This document shows positions 31,283 through 39,352 of a stretch of DNA of 42,946 nucleotides, in pieces. Below the pieces are notes generated by a model. That model was not told the origin of the DNA and searched no databases. It was given only the letters and a program-made list of their open reading frames with translations. Origin of the DNA: Bacillota bacterium. GTDB taxonomy: Bacteria > Bacillota > Clostridia > Acetivibrionales > DTU013. The number at the start of each line of letters is the position of its first letter. Positions within the stretch are counted from its first letter, which is position 1. The stretch is from contig JAEXNT010000004.1 in the NCBI GenBank assembly GCA_023439545.1, positions 1-42,946 on the forward strand. The letters run 5' to 3'. The position numbers and the translations under genes were made by a program.

Positions 31283-32890
31283 ATGCCTGTCAAATACATA
31301 TTTGTCACAGGCGGTGTAGTCTCGGGGTTGGGAAAGGGAATTACTGCTGCATCGCTTGGAAGACTTCTGAAAGCCAGAGGTCTCAACGTAACCATTCAGA
31401 AATTTGACCCCTATATTAATGTCGATCCAGGTACGATGAGCCCCTATCAGCACGGCGAGGTATATGTTACGGACGACGGAGCGGAAACGGATCTCGACCT
31501 TGGACACTACGAGAGATTCATCGACGAAAGCCTCAACAAAAACAGCAATGTCACCACCGGTAAAATTTACTGGTCCATAATCAGTAAGGAACGCAAGGGT
31601 GACTTTCTAGGAGGCACGGTACAGGTAATACCCCACATAACAAACGAAATAAAGGATAGAATTTACAGGGTAGGCAAATCCGACCACACTGACGTGGTAA
31701 TAACCGAAATCGGTGGAACTGTCGGAGATATAGAGAGCCTACCCTTTCTTGAGTCTATCAGGCAGGTTGCGACTGAGATCGGCCGTGAGCATGTTATGTA
31801 TATCCACGTAACACTCGTACCATACCTGGGAATGAATGGCGAACTGAAAACGAAACCTACCCAGCACAGCGTAAAAGAACTCAGAAGCATTGGTATACAG
31901 CCGGATGTTATAGTATGCCGTACTGAAAAGCAGCTTTCACAGGATCTGAAGGATAAGATCGGCCTGTTCTGCAATCTGCCCGGTTCTTCTGTAATACAGA
32001 ATCTGGATGCCGAGATCCTATATGAAGTACCGCTGCTGCTGGAACGTGAAGGTCTCGCTAATATAGCCTGTAAACGGCTTGGACTGACCTGCAGCGAACC
32101 TGACCTCGAGGATTGGACCAGAATGGTCGAAAAACAGAAGCATTTCTCCAAATCTGTTAAAATAGCTCTCGTTGGAAAATATGTGGAATTGCATGATGCC
32201 TACCTCAGCGTCGTCGAATCCCTGAAACACGGAGGCATTGCCAACGACGCAGATGTCAAGGTTGAGTGGGTCAATTCCGAGTTTGTGGATGCCGACAATG
32301 TAAAAAGCAAGCTGAAGGGCGCCGATGGAATACTTGTACCGGGAGGCTTCGGAGACAGGGGCATAGAAGGAAAGATTCTGGCCGCGCAGTATGCCAGGGA
32401 GAACGGGGTGCCGTTCTTTGGAATTTGCCTCGGTATGCAGATGGCTGTTATTGAATTTGCCCGTAACGTTTGCGGCATGAAGTCCGCTCACAGCTCAGAA
32501 TTCAGCGAAACGACCCAATACCCTGTTATAGACCTTATGCCCGAACAGAAGGATATCGACGAAATGGGCGGTACGATGAGGCTTGGACTTTATCCGTGCA
32601 AGCTGAGGGACGACAGCCGTGTCCGGGAGATATATAACGACGAGCTTGTTTATGAGCGTCACAGGCACAGGTATGAGTTTAACAACGAGTACAGGGAAGA
32701 GATGCTGTCGAAGGGCTTGATACTGTCAGGACTGTCGCCGAGCGAGAGGCTTGTCGAGATCATAGAAATTAAAAATCATCCTTGGTATGTGGGGGTCCAG
32801 TTCCATCCTGAGTTCAAATCCAGGCCGAACAAGCCCCATCCGCTGTTCCGTGATTTCATCCGTGCATCGTTGGAAAATTCGAAAAAGTAG
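31283..32890 (+). CDS. pyrG: CTP synthase
   Basis: PyrG converts UTP to CTP with ATP and glutamine. The 535-aa protein has the exact family length. The synthetase domain starts KYIFVTGGVVSGLGKGI and holds QKFDPYINVDPGTMSP and the EIGGTVGDIES block. The glutaminase domain has the nucleophile in FFGICLGMQ and the HxE dyad in QFHPEFKSRP. GGAGG precedes ATG 31283. It is flanked by its own promoter and terminator. Confidence 0.98.
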   Translation: MPVKYIFVTGGVVSGLGKGITAASLGRLLKARGLNVTIQKFDPYINVDPGTMSPYQHGEVYVTDDGAETDLDLGHYERFIDESLNKNSNVTTGKIYWSIISKERKGDFLGGTVQVIPHITNEIKDRIYRVGKSDHTDVVITEIGGTVGDIESLPFLESIRQVATEIGREHVMYIHVTLVPYLGMNGELKTKPTQHSVKELRSIGIQPDVIVCRTEKQLSQDLKDKIGLFCNLPGSSVIQNLDAEILYEVPLLLEREGLANIACKRLGLTCSEPDLEDWTRMVEKQKHFSKSVKIALVGKYVELHDAYLSVVESLKHGGIANDADVKVEWVNSEFVDADNVKSKLKGADGILVPGGFGDRGIEGKILAAQYARENGVPFFGICLGMQMAVIEFARNVCGMKSAHSSEFSETTQYPVIDLMPEQKDIDEMGGTMRLGLYPCKLRDDSRVREIYNDELVYERHRHRYEFNNEYREEMLSKGLILSGLSPSERLVEIIEIKNHPWYVGVQFHPEFKSRPNKPHPLFRDFIRASLENSKK

Positions 32891-32905
32891 AGTTAAGTTG
32901 TGATC

Positions 32906-32938
32906 AAAAGCCGAAGGCAATTGCCTCCGGCTTTTCTT
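32906..32938 (+). terminator. Intrinsic terminator of pyrG
   Basis: AAAAGCCGAAGGC and GCCTCCGGCTTTT form a stem with one mismatch, ending in TTTTCTTATTT. Confidence 0.88.
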
Positions 32939-32947
32939 ATTTCGTTA

Positions 32948-32976
32948 TTGACATAGTTCGTAAATAGATTTATACT
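32948..32976 (+). promoter_or_regulatory. Promoter of the TetR regulator gene
   Basis: TTGACA (32948-32953), 17-nt spacer, TATACT (32971-32976), followed directly by the palindromic operator. Confidence 0.8.
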
Positions 32977-32981
32977 TTACG

Positions 32982-33016
32982 TAGACCACATGGTCTAGAC
33001 TATATGGTCTATAGTC
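32982..33016. promoter_or_regulatory. Overlapping palindromes, probable TetR operator
   Basis: TAGACCA-CA-TGGTCTA (32982-32997) is a perfect palindrome. GACTAT-ATGGTCT-ATAGTC (32998-33016) is a second one immediately after, and a further GTCTAT half-site follows near 33020. The position just after the -10 box suggests autorepression. Confidence 0.75.
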
Positions 33017-33059
33017 AACAGTCTATTATCTGTGATCTATGAGGGAGTATATTAACGAA

Positions 33060-33671
33060 ATGAAAGAAAAAGTATTTGAAAGAAAGCAAGAGTTGCTTGA
33101 TGCGGCTCTCGAGGAATTTACAAAAAACAGCTATGAAAATGCTTCACTCAACGACATAATCAAAAATGCAGGTATCAGTAAAGGCACATTCTACTATCAT
33201 TTTCAGGATAAGCAGGCGCTCTATCTATTTTTGCTGGAATCAAGCGTGGACGTCAAAATGAAGTTCATAAATGAAAAAATGTCGGGAATTGCCGCCGATT
33301 ATGAGAAGATGAACATATTTGAAGCATTCGGGGCACAGGCAAGGATAGGCGCTAAATTTGCGGCAGAGCATTCCGAATACCAGAAGCTGAGTGCGATGTT
33401 TTTAAAGGAGAAGGGCAAAGAGATATACGAAATTGCCAAAACCGGACTTTCGGACACAACTGAAAAGTTTATCGAAGTCATGGTTAAAAAGGCTGCAGCA
33501 GATGGGGATTTCAGGGAGGGGTTTTCTGAAGACTTCATACTTAAGACAGTCAGCTATTTGTTCATACATTTTGATGAAATATACAGCGAAGAAAAGGATC
33601 GTGAGCTTGAGGAAGTGCTGCGGAACCTTGACGATTTTGTCGATTTTCTTAAAAACGGTTTAGGCCGCTGA
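33060..33671 (+). CDS. TetR/AcrR-family transcriptional regulator
   Basis: The 203-aa protein starts with a TetR helix-turn-helix (RKQELLDAALEEFTKNSYENAS, then NDIIKNAGISKGTFYYHFQDKQALYLFLL). A divergent all-helical ligand domain follows. ATG 33060 has GAGGGAG 12 nt upstream; ATG 33039 has no site and lies very close to the operator. Operator and promoter are directly upstream, so autoregulation is likely. The membrane-protein gene 26 bp downstream is the likely target and partner. Confidence 0.93.
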   Translation: MKEKVFERKQELLDAALEEFTKNSYENASLNDIIKNAGISKGTFYYHFQDKQALYLFLLESSVDVKMKFINEKMSGIAADYEKMNIFEAFGAQARIGAKFAAEHSEYQKLSAMFLKEKGKEIYEIAKTGLSDTTEKFIEVMVKKAAADGDFREGFSEDFILKTVSYLFIHFDEIYSEEKDRELEEVLRNLDDFVDFLKNGLGR

Positions 33672-33697
33672 ATGTCAATGGAAAGGGGATACTTGTC

Positions 33698-34267
33698 ATG
33701 GTGGATAGCAAAAAAAAGAAAGATCTTATTGCAGCTTCATTGGTTACTGTTTTTATACTGCTGTTTCTTTGCCTCGCCTTTTTAAGCGACAGCTTCTTTG
33801 ATTGGGCGTACGCAAGGCACCAGAATCAACTTAGCTGGTATATCAGACCGTTATTCATACTGCCGTTTTGCTTTTTTTCATACAGAAAGAGCCTGACCGG
33901 TATCGCGGGTACTGTTTTTCTCATGCTCACAAGCATGTTCTGGTTCCCGAAACCGGAAATTGTTAATGATAGCGTCAAACAATTCCTGGATATGGAAAAG
34001 GAATGGCTGACAGGGGACTGGAATACTGCCAAGACAGCGATGACATTAATAGTGCCGGCTTCTTTGATCATACTCAGTTTCGCTTTCTGGAAGCGGAATC
34101 TGTGGTTTGGACTGTCGGTAGTTGTATTCATTGCGGTTGCGAAGATGGTATGGAGCGTTGCTTTTGGCGGCGATTCCGGCAAAACCATATTCATACCCGC
34201 TATCACAGGCCTGATCATATGCTGTGCCTTTATATTGATTGGCGTAGGAAGGACCAGGAAAAAGTAA
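33698..34267 (+). CDS. Membrane protein encoded with the TetR regulator
   Basis: The 189-aa product has about five membrane segments (residues 11-29, 48-62, 65-82, 112-130, 134-150, 160-183 approximately) and short polar loops with a KEWLTGDWNTAK segment. The family is not recognised. AAAGGGG precedes the ATG. The arrangement of a TetR-type regulator followed by a small membrane protein suggests a response to a membrane-active compound, but this is inference. Confidence 0.75.
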   Translation: MVDSKKKKDLIAASLVTVFILLFLCLAFLSDSFFDWAYARHQNQLSWYIRPLFILPFCFFSYRKSLTGIAGTVFLMLTSMFWFPKPEIVNDSVKQFLDMEKEWLTGDWNTAKTAMTLIVPASLIILSFAFWKRNLWFGLSVVVFIAVAKMVWSVAFGGDSGKTIFIPAITGLIICCAFILIGVGRTRKK

Positions 34268-34341
34268 ATTTATAGAGGAAATGCAAGTGTAAAAATCCAG
34301 CTCTCCTATTTATTTTTTGCATTGCATATAGTTGACTAAAA

Positions 34342-34370
34342 GTATAAATTTTATCCTTTTTGACAATACT
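34342..34370 (+). promoter_or_regulatory. Candidate sigma-F promoter of spoIIR
   Basis: GTATA (34342-34346), a 15-nt spacer and GACAATACT (34362-34370) match the sigma-F pattern (GYATA-N15-GGnnAnAnT) at all but one position. spoIIR is a classic early sigma-F target in Bacillus. A 79-nt leader to the next start codon is longer than typical. Confidence 0.5.
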
Positions 34371-34456
34371 TAATATCGCTAGGGCATGTATAACGGTTTA
34401 TGCATCCCTGCAGGTGAAAAATTCAGGCAGGACAGGTATTGTCAGGGGGATATCGG

Positions 34457-35182
34457 ATGAAAAGAATCAGTACATTTATAAACAAAGCCGGAAATCTCAA
34501 AGGGATCAAAGGCTATATCAAGATAACCGCAGCGGTGTTGATCACGGTGGCGATATCAGGGCTGATGCAGCTCAACTCCTATTCCGAAACAATGAACAAA
34601 GGCCTGGCGGCCAATCTTATCAGGCTGCACGTCATAGCGAACAGCGACTCTCCGGAGGACCAAAGCCTCAAAAGGGACATAAGAGACGCAATCCTCGCAT
34701 ATGTGCAGGGCGAACTCAAGTATTCTGACAATATAGAAAAATCAAGAGAAATAATTAAGAACAAACTTACTGAAATAACCAACATCGCAAAAAGAGTGAT
34801 TACTGAGAAAGGCAAAAGCTATGGAGTCCGTACGATACTTGGCGAATACCCCTTCCCGACGAAGTTGTATGGCGATATAGCGCTGCCTGCAGGCGAGTAT
34901 CAGGCATTGAGGGTAATCATTGGCGAAGGCCGCGGCGCCAACTGGTGGTGCGTTCTATTCCCGCCGCTATGCTTTGTGGACGTCACACACGGCACTGTTC
35001 CGGATTCGGTCAAGGATGACCTTAAAAAGGTCCTGACCGACGAGGAATACGATATAGTGACTTCCTCCGAGGACGAAAGTGAAATACCGATCAAGATCAA
35101 ATTCAAGATAGTAGAGATGTTCCAGGATTCCAAGGTCAAACTCGCCGATGCGATCGATAAGATATTCAAGACACAGGGCTAG
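34457..35182 (+). CDS. spoIIR: Stage II sporulation protein R
   Basis: SpoIIR is the forespore signal secreted across the septum that activates processing of pro-sigma-E by SpoIIGA. The 241-aa protein has an N-terminal membrane/export segment (about 22-40), LIRLHVIANSDSPEDQSLK and VRDAI-like RDAILAYVQ, then the family hallmark GEGRGANWWCVLFPPLCFVD. The C-terminal helical region KIKFKIVEMFQDSK is complete. ATG 34457 has AGGGGGA; a TTG six codons earlier lacks a site. It is a single-gene unit. Confidence 0.96.
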   Translation: MKRISTFINKAGNLKGIKGYIKITAAVLITVAISGLMQLNSYSETMNKGLAANLIRLHVIANSDSPEDQSLKRDIRDAILAYVQGELKYSDNIEKSREIIKNKLTEITNIAKRVITEKGKSYGVRTILGEYPFPTKLYGDIALPAGEYQALRVIIGEGRGANWWCVLFPPLCFVDVTHGTVPDSVKDDLKKVLTDEEYDIVTSSEDESEIPIKIKFKIVEMFQDSKVKLADAIDKIFKTQG

Positions 35183-35203
35183 GTGTAAGGGATTGAAACA
35201 GTG

Positions 35204-35249
35204 GGTTCTTTTGTTCCATTTTAGCCTAATGAATTGGAACAAAAGAACC
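35204..35249. repeat. REP-like hairpin after spoIIR
   Basis: GGTTCTTTTGTTCCA and TGGAACAAAAGAACC are perfect 15-bp arms around a 16-nt loop, followed by GTCC. GGGACGGTTCTTTTGTTCC-type sequences are a familiar dispersed REP/RAYT-associated pattern in Clostridia. It may also act as a terminator for spoIIR, although no T run follows. Confidence 0.65.
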
Positions 35250-35283
35250 GTCCTACATCCACACCCCACATTAATTTATTTCC

Positions 35284-35312
35284 TTGACGCGGATAGGCTT
35301 CTTATGTATAAT
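35284..35312 (+). promoter_or_regulatory. Promoter of guaB
   Basis: TTGACG (35284-35289), 17-nt spacer, TATAAT (35307-35312), 63 nt before the start codon. No purine riboswitch is seen. Confidence 0.8.
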
Positions 35313-35375
35313 GTTATCTAATATTTTTCCGATAATTGTTATTGCATAAGGCCAGTGAATAGGAGGTATGATTTC

Positions 35376-36878
35376 ATGGCACTTTTCTACAATGAACCAT
35401 CCCATACTTTTAGCGAATATCTGTTAATTCCAAACCTTACGACTAAAGAGTGTACTCCGCAGAATATAAACCTCAGGACGCCGGTAGTGAAATTCGGCAA
35501 AGGCGAAAAGGCTTCCATGCACATTAATATACCGCTCGTATCAGCAGTAATGCAGGCTGTTTCAGATTCAGGAATGGCGATAGAGCTGGCAAGGTGCGGA
35601 GGCCTTTCTTTTATTTATGTGTCGCAGCCGATAGACCAGCAGGCGGAGATGGTCAGGAAGGTCAAGAAATATAAGGCGGGATTTGTCGTCAGCGATTCAA
35701 ACCTGAAGCCGGATGACTGCCTTTCCGATGTAATCGAGCTCAAAGCCAGAACAGGGCATTCGACTATAGCCATAACGGAAGACGGAACGCCGACGGGCAA
35801 GCTGCTTGGAATCGTTACAAGCAGGGATTACAGAGTCAGCAGGACTCCGCTCGATACCAAAATCACCCAGTTTATGACGCCTTTCAGCTCCCTTATATTC
35901 GGGAATGAAGGTATAACTCTGAAAGAAGCGAACGACATGATCTGGGATCATAAATTGAATGCTCTGCCGATCATTGACAAGAACCAAAACCTTGTCTACA
36001 TGGTATTCCGAAAAGACTACGACAGCCACAAGGAAAATCCCAGTGAACTTCTGGATTCCAATAAACGCCTTATGGCAGGCGCCGGAATCAATACCAGGGA
36101 TTATATGGACAGGGTACCTGCATTGGTAGACGCCGGCGTCGATATACTCTGCATCGATTCCTCAGACGGATACACCGAGTATCAGAAAGATACCCTGGAA
36201 TGGATAAAGAACAAGTACAAAGGCGAGGTAAAGGTCGGCGGCGGGAATGTAGTCGACAAGGAAGGCTTCCTGTATCTTGCAGAAGCCGGCGCAGATTTTG
36301 TCAAAGTGGGAGTTGGCGGCGGTTCGATCTGTATCACAAGGGAGACGAAGGGCATCGGCCGCGGACAGGCTACTGCCGTCATTGAGGTTGCAAAGGCCAG
36401 AGACGAATACTTTGAAAAGACCGGTATATATGTTCCTATCTGCTCGGACGGCGGTATAGTGCACGATTACCATATGTCTCTGGGTTTGGCCATGGGCGCC
36501 AATTTTATCATGCTTGGCAGATATTTCGCCCGGTTTGACGAGAGCCCGACTAGAAAACTGAAGATCGGAAACAACTACGTTAAGGAATATTGGGGCGAGG
36601 GTTCGAACAGGGCCCGCAACTGGCAGCGTTACGACATGGGCGGCAAGCAGAAGATGGACTTCGAAGAGGGCGTCGATTCGTATGTACCCTACGCAGGCAA
36701 ACTTAAAGACAACCTCGAGACAACTTTGAGCAAACTTAAATCGACCATGTGTACCTGCGGAGCGCTGAATCTCGAAGAACTCCATAATAAAGCCAGACTG
36801 ACGCTTGTATCCTCCACGAGTATAATTGAAGGCGGCGCGCATGACGTTATTTTGAAGGACAACGAAACATCGGTTTGA
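35376..36878 (+). CDS. guaB: IMP dehydrogenase, Tritrichomonas-like type
   Basis: IMPDH oxidises IMP to XMP, the first committed step to GMP. The 500-aa protein keeps the barrel, a CBS-pair insertion (about 105-225) and the catalytic loop GGGSICITRETKGIGRGQ with Cys319. The flap holds NWQRYDMGGKQK with Arg418 and Tyr419. These numbers are the same as I recall for the T. foetus enzyme, and the ends also match (FYNEPSHTFSEYLLIP; TMCTCGALN; SIIEGGAHDVI). The usual bacterial loop GPGSICTTR is different. AGGAGG precedes ATG 35376; the upstream GTG overlaps it. Confidence 0.96.
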   Translation: MALFYNEPSHTFSEYLLIPNLTTKECTPQNINLRTPVVKFGKGEKASMHINIPLVSAVMQAVSDSGMAIELARCGGLSFIYVSQPIDQQAEMVRKVKKYKAGFVVSDSNLKPDDCLSDVIELKARTGHSTIAITEDGTPTGKLLGIVTSRDYRVSRTPLDTKITQFMTPFSSLIFGNEGITLKEANDMIWDHKLNALPIIDKNQNLVYMVFRKDYDSHKENPSELLDSNKRLMAGAGINTRDYMDRVPALVDAGVDILCIDSSDGYTEYQKDTLEWIKNKYKGEVKVGGGNVVDKEGFLYLAEAGADFVKVGVGGGSICITRETKGIGRGQATAVIEVAKARDEYFEKTGIYVPICSDGGIVHDYHMSLGLAMGANFIMLGRYFARFDESPTRKLKIGNNYVKEYWGEGSNRARNWQRYDMGGKQKMDFEEGVDSYVPYAGKLKDNLETTLSKLKSTMCTCGALNLEELHNKARLTLVSSTSIIEGGAHDVILKDNETSV

Positions 36879-36919
36879 GTATTATGTTTTGTTGAGAATA
36901 AAATATTGTAGTGTTGCAG

Positions 36920-36965
36920 AACCTTACTTCCGAAATGCAGCGGTGATATCGGAAGTAAGGTTTTT
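36920..36965 (+). terminator. Intrinsic terminator of guaB
   Basis: AACCTTACTTCCGA (36920-36933) pairs perfectly with TCGGAAGTAAGGTT (36949-36962), followed by TTT. Confidence 0.9.
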
Positions 36966-37000
36966 ATATGTCCCGGAACCCGGCAAAACAAGAAGTGTTA

Positions 37001-37029
37001 TTGACAATGATTGAACAGTATTTTATAAT
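37001..37029 (+). promoter_or_regulatory. Consensus promoter upstream of greA
   Basis: TTGACA (37001-37006), 17-nt spacer, TATAAT (37024-37029). A leader of about 170 nt follows with a small hairpin, GCACTG/CAGTGC, near 37074-37093. The rest of the 36879-37206 gap holds the guaB terminator and nothing else I can identify. Confidence 0.85.
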
Positions 37030-37206
37030 TATAAAAATCATATGCAATATGAAAAGGATTTGCGTAATTTCCAGGCACTGTAAATAACCAGTGCTATTTA
37101 TATGTGTACTACGGTCGGAAGGCATTATTGCAGGCTGTATTACAGAATAAATACAAGTTAACTGCATATATTATTACACAAATTTAAGGTAAAGGAGAGG
37201 CTCTAA

Positions 37207-37683
37207 ATGGCAGGCAAAGAAGTCATTCTGACTTATGAGGGATTAAAGAAGCTGGAAGAAGAACTCGAACAGCTGAGAGGACCCAAGAGGATGGAGATCA
37301 AGGAAAGAATCAAAGTCGCTCTTTCATTTGGGGACATTTCAGAGAATTCCGAATATGATGAAGCTAAAAATGAGCAGGCTTATGTCGAGGGCAGGATCGC
37401 CCAGCTTGAAACCATGCTCAAGCATGCCCGTGTTATAGACGAGGAAGATGTCAGCACCGATAAGGTAACTATCGGTTCCAAAGTGCACCTCCTCGATATG
37501 GAATATAATGAAGAGATAGTTTACACGATAGTTGGCTCGACGGAAGCGAATCCTACACAGTTCAAAATTTCCAACGAGTCGCCCGTCGGAAGCGCGCTGA
37601 TGCATAAAAAGAAGGGAAACGTAGTAGAGGTGGCAGTTCCCGATGGAACACTGAAATTTAAAATACTGAAGATCGATAAATAG
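37207..37683 (+). CDS. greA: Transcription elongation factor GreA
   Basis: GreA rescues backtracked RNA polymerase by stimulating transcript cleavage. The 158-aa protein has the N-terminal coiled coil with LTYEGLKKLEEELEQL and the tip motif GDISENSEYDEAK with its acidic residues, followed by the FKBP-like domain (SPVGSALMHKKKGNVVEVAVPDG). AAAGGAGAGG precedes the ATG. It is followed by lysS, an arrangement common in Firmicutes. Confidence 0.97.
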   Translation: MAGKEVILTYEGLKKLEEELEQLRGPKRMEIKERIKVALSFGDISENSEYDEAKNEQAYVEGRIAQLETMLKHARVIDEEDVSTDKVTIGSKVHLLDMEYNEEIVYTIVGSTEANPTQFKISNESPVGSALMHKKKGNVVEVAVPDGTLKFKILKIDK

Positions 37684-37729
37684 GAATTAATTTGTACGGC
37701 AAGAACAATTTAATATATAATAAGATATC

Positions 37730-37762
37730 AGAATAACAGTTTATTTCATAAACTGTTATTCT
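37730..37762. repeat. Perfect hairpin between greA and lysS
   Basis: AGAATAACAGTTTAT and ATAAACTGTTATTCT form a 15-bp stem around TTC. No clear T run follows (CTTGCATG), so it may be a weak terminator or an RNA-processing or stability element within a greA-lysS transcript. Confidence 0.75.
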
Positions 37763-37834
37763 TGCATGGATGAGATTTTGGAAAGGCTGTAACGGCCGTC
37801 CTGGAAATACACAAATATATGGGAGGTTCTTTAG

Positions 37835-39328
37835 ATGGCGGACAATGTCGAAATCAACCAGGAGTTAGAAGATCTTAGCGAGGTACAAAGAGTCAGAAGG
37901 CTAAAACTTCAGGAACTTCAGCAGAACGGGAAGGATCCTTTTAAAATCGTCAAATATGATGCAACTCATAATTCGAAACAAATACTCGATAATTTCGAAG
38001 CTTTTGACGGAGTGCACGTTTCAATAGCCGGAAGGCTTATGTCAAAAAGAGGCATGGGCAAAGCCAGCTTTTGCGATGTACAGGACAGGGACGGCAAAAT
38101 ACAGATCTACGTCAGGATAGATGAGATCGGTGAGGAAGCCTACGAGGACTTTAAAAAGTTTGATATAGGAGATATGGTCGGCGTCAAGGGAACTGTTTTC
38201 AAAACTCACAAGGGTGAGATTTCGGTCAAAGCTGAAAATGTACTGCTGCTTGCCAAATCCCTGCAGCCGCTGCCGGAAAAATGGCACGGACTGAAGGATG
38301 TGGACCTGCGTTACAGGCAAAGGTATGTCGACCTTATCATCAATCCGGAAGTTAAAAATACGTTTATAACAAGAAGCAGGATAATGAAGGGTATCAGACG
38401 ATACCTTGACGACAGGGGCTTCCTCGAGGTCGATACGCCCATGCTCAATACTATACAGGGCGGAGCTACGGCCAAACCCTTCGTCACCCACCATAACACG
38501 CTGGACATAGACCTCTTCCTCAGGATCGCGCCGGAATTGTACCTGAAGCGGCTTATAGTCGGAGGACTTGAAAAGGTTTATGAAATGGGCAGGATGTTCA
38601 GAAACGAGGGTATGTCAATCAAGCACAATCCGGAATTTACAATGATGGAGGTCTATGAGGCTTACAACGATTACAAGGGTATGATGGAATTGACCGAATC
38701 GCTGATTTCCACCGTCGCGCAGGAAGTTCTCGGCACTACTAAGGTTAACTATCAGGGACAGGAGATCGATCTGACACCGCCGTGGAACAGAATGACCATG
38801 CGCGAGGCTGTACTGAGCCACTCCGGCATAGATTTCGACCAGATCGGAAGCGACGAGGAAGCCCGCAATGCGGCTCGAAGCAAGAAGCTGCATGTCGACG
38901 ACAAATTGTCGAAGGGCGAGGTGATGAACCTCGTGTTCGAAGAACTTGTCGAGGAACACTTGATCCAGCCGACGTTCATAATGGATTACCCTGTGGAGAT
39001 ATCGCCTCTTACCAAGAGGAAACCGGACAGGCCCGAGCTTACTGAAAGATTTGAGCTCTTCATTACCGGCAGGGAAATGGCCAATGCATATTCCGAGCTG
39101 AACGATCCCGTTGACCAGAAGGAAAGGTTCCTCAAGCAGGTCATGAAAAGGGAATCGGGAGACGATGAAGCGAGTATGATGGACGACGATTATGTCAACG
39201 CGCTCGAATACGGCATGCCGCCGACAGGCGGGTTGGGGATTGGCATTGACAGGCTGATCATGCTGTTGACCGATTCGTATTCCATAAGGGACATTTTGCT
39301 GTTTCCTACGATGAAGCCGAGGGAATAG
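37835..39328 (+). CDS. lysS: Lysyl-tRNA synthetase, class II
   Basis: The 497-aa enzyme charges tRNA-Lys. An OB-fold anticodon-binding domain (about 55-160; VSIAGRLMSKRGMGKASFCDVQD) precedes the class II core. Motif 1 is in the FLEVDTPMLN region, motif 2 in YEMGRMFRNEGMSIKHNPEFTMMEVY, and motif 3 in GMPPTGGLGIGIDRLIML. GGGAGG precedes the ATG. A J-like membrane protein gene follows at 24 bp, probably in the same transcript. Confidence 0.98.
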   Translation: MADNVEINQELEDLSEVQRVRRLKLQELQQNGKDPFKIVKYDATHNSKQILDNFEAFDGVHVSIAGRLMSKRGMGKASFCDVQDRDGKIQIYVRIDEIGEEAYEDFKKFDIGDMVGVKGTVFKTHKGEISVKAENVLLLAKSLQPLPEKWHGLKDVDLRYRQRYVDLIINPEVKNTFITRSRIMKGIRRYLDDRGFLEVDTPMLNTIQGGATAKPFVTHHNTLDIDLFLRIAPELYLKRLIVGGLEKVYEMGRMFRNEGMSIKHNPEFTMMEVYEAYNDYKGMMELTESLISTVAQEVLGTTKVNYQGQEIDLTPPWNRMTMREAVLSHSGIDFDQIGSDEEARNAARSKKLHVDDKLSKGEVMNLVFEELVEEHLIQPTFIMDYPVEISPLTKRKPDRPELTERFELFITGREMANAYSELNDPVDQKERFLKQVMKRESGDDEASMMDDDYVNALEYGMPPTGGLGIGIDRLIMLLTDSYSIRDILLFPTMKPRE

Positions 39329-39352
39329 TAATACAAGAGAGGTCGGACATAT

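Noticed and set aside
34388..34422. GTATA...GGTGAAAAAT as a sigma-F promoter for spoIIR
   Set aside because: The spacer is 20 nt instead of about 15; the pair at 34342-34370 fits better.
35313..35375. Purine riboswitch before guaB
   Set aside because: The leader is only about 55 nt and lacks the conserved three-way junction sequence.
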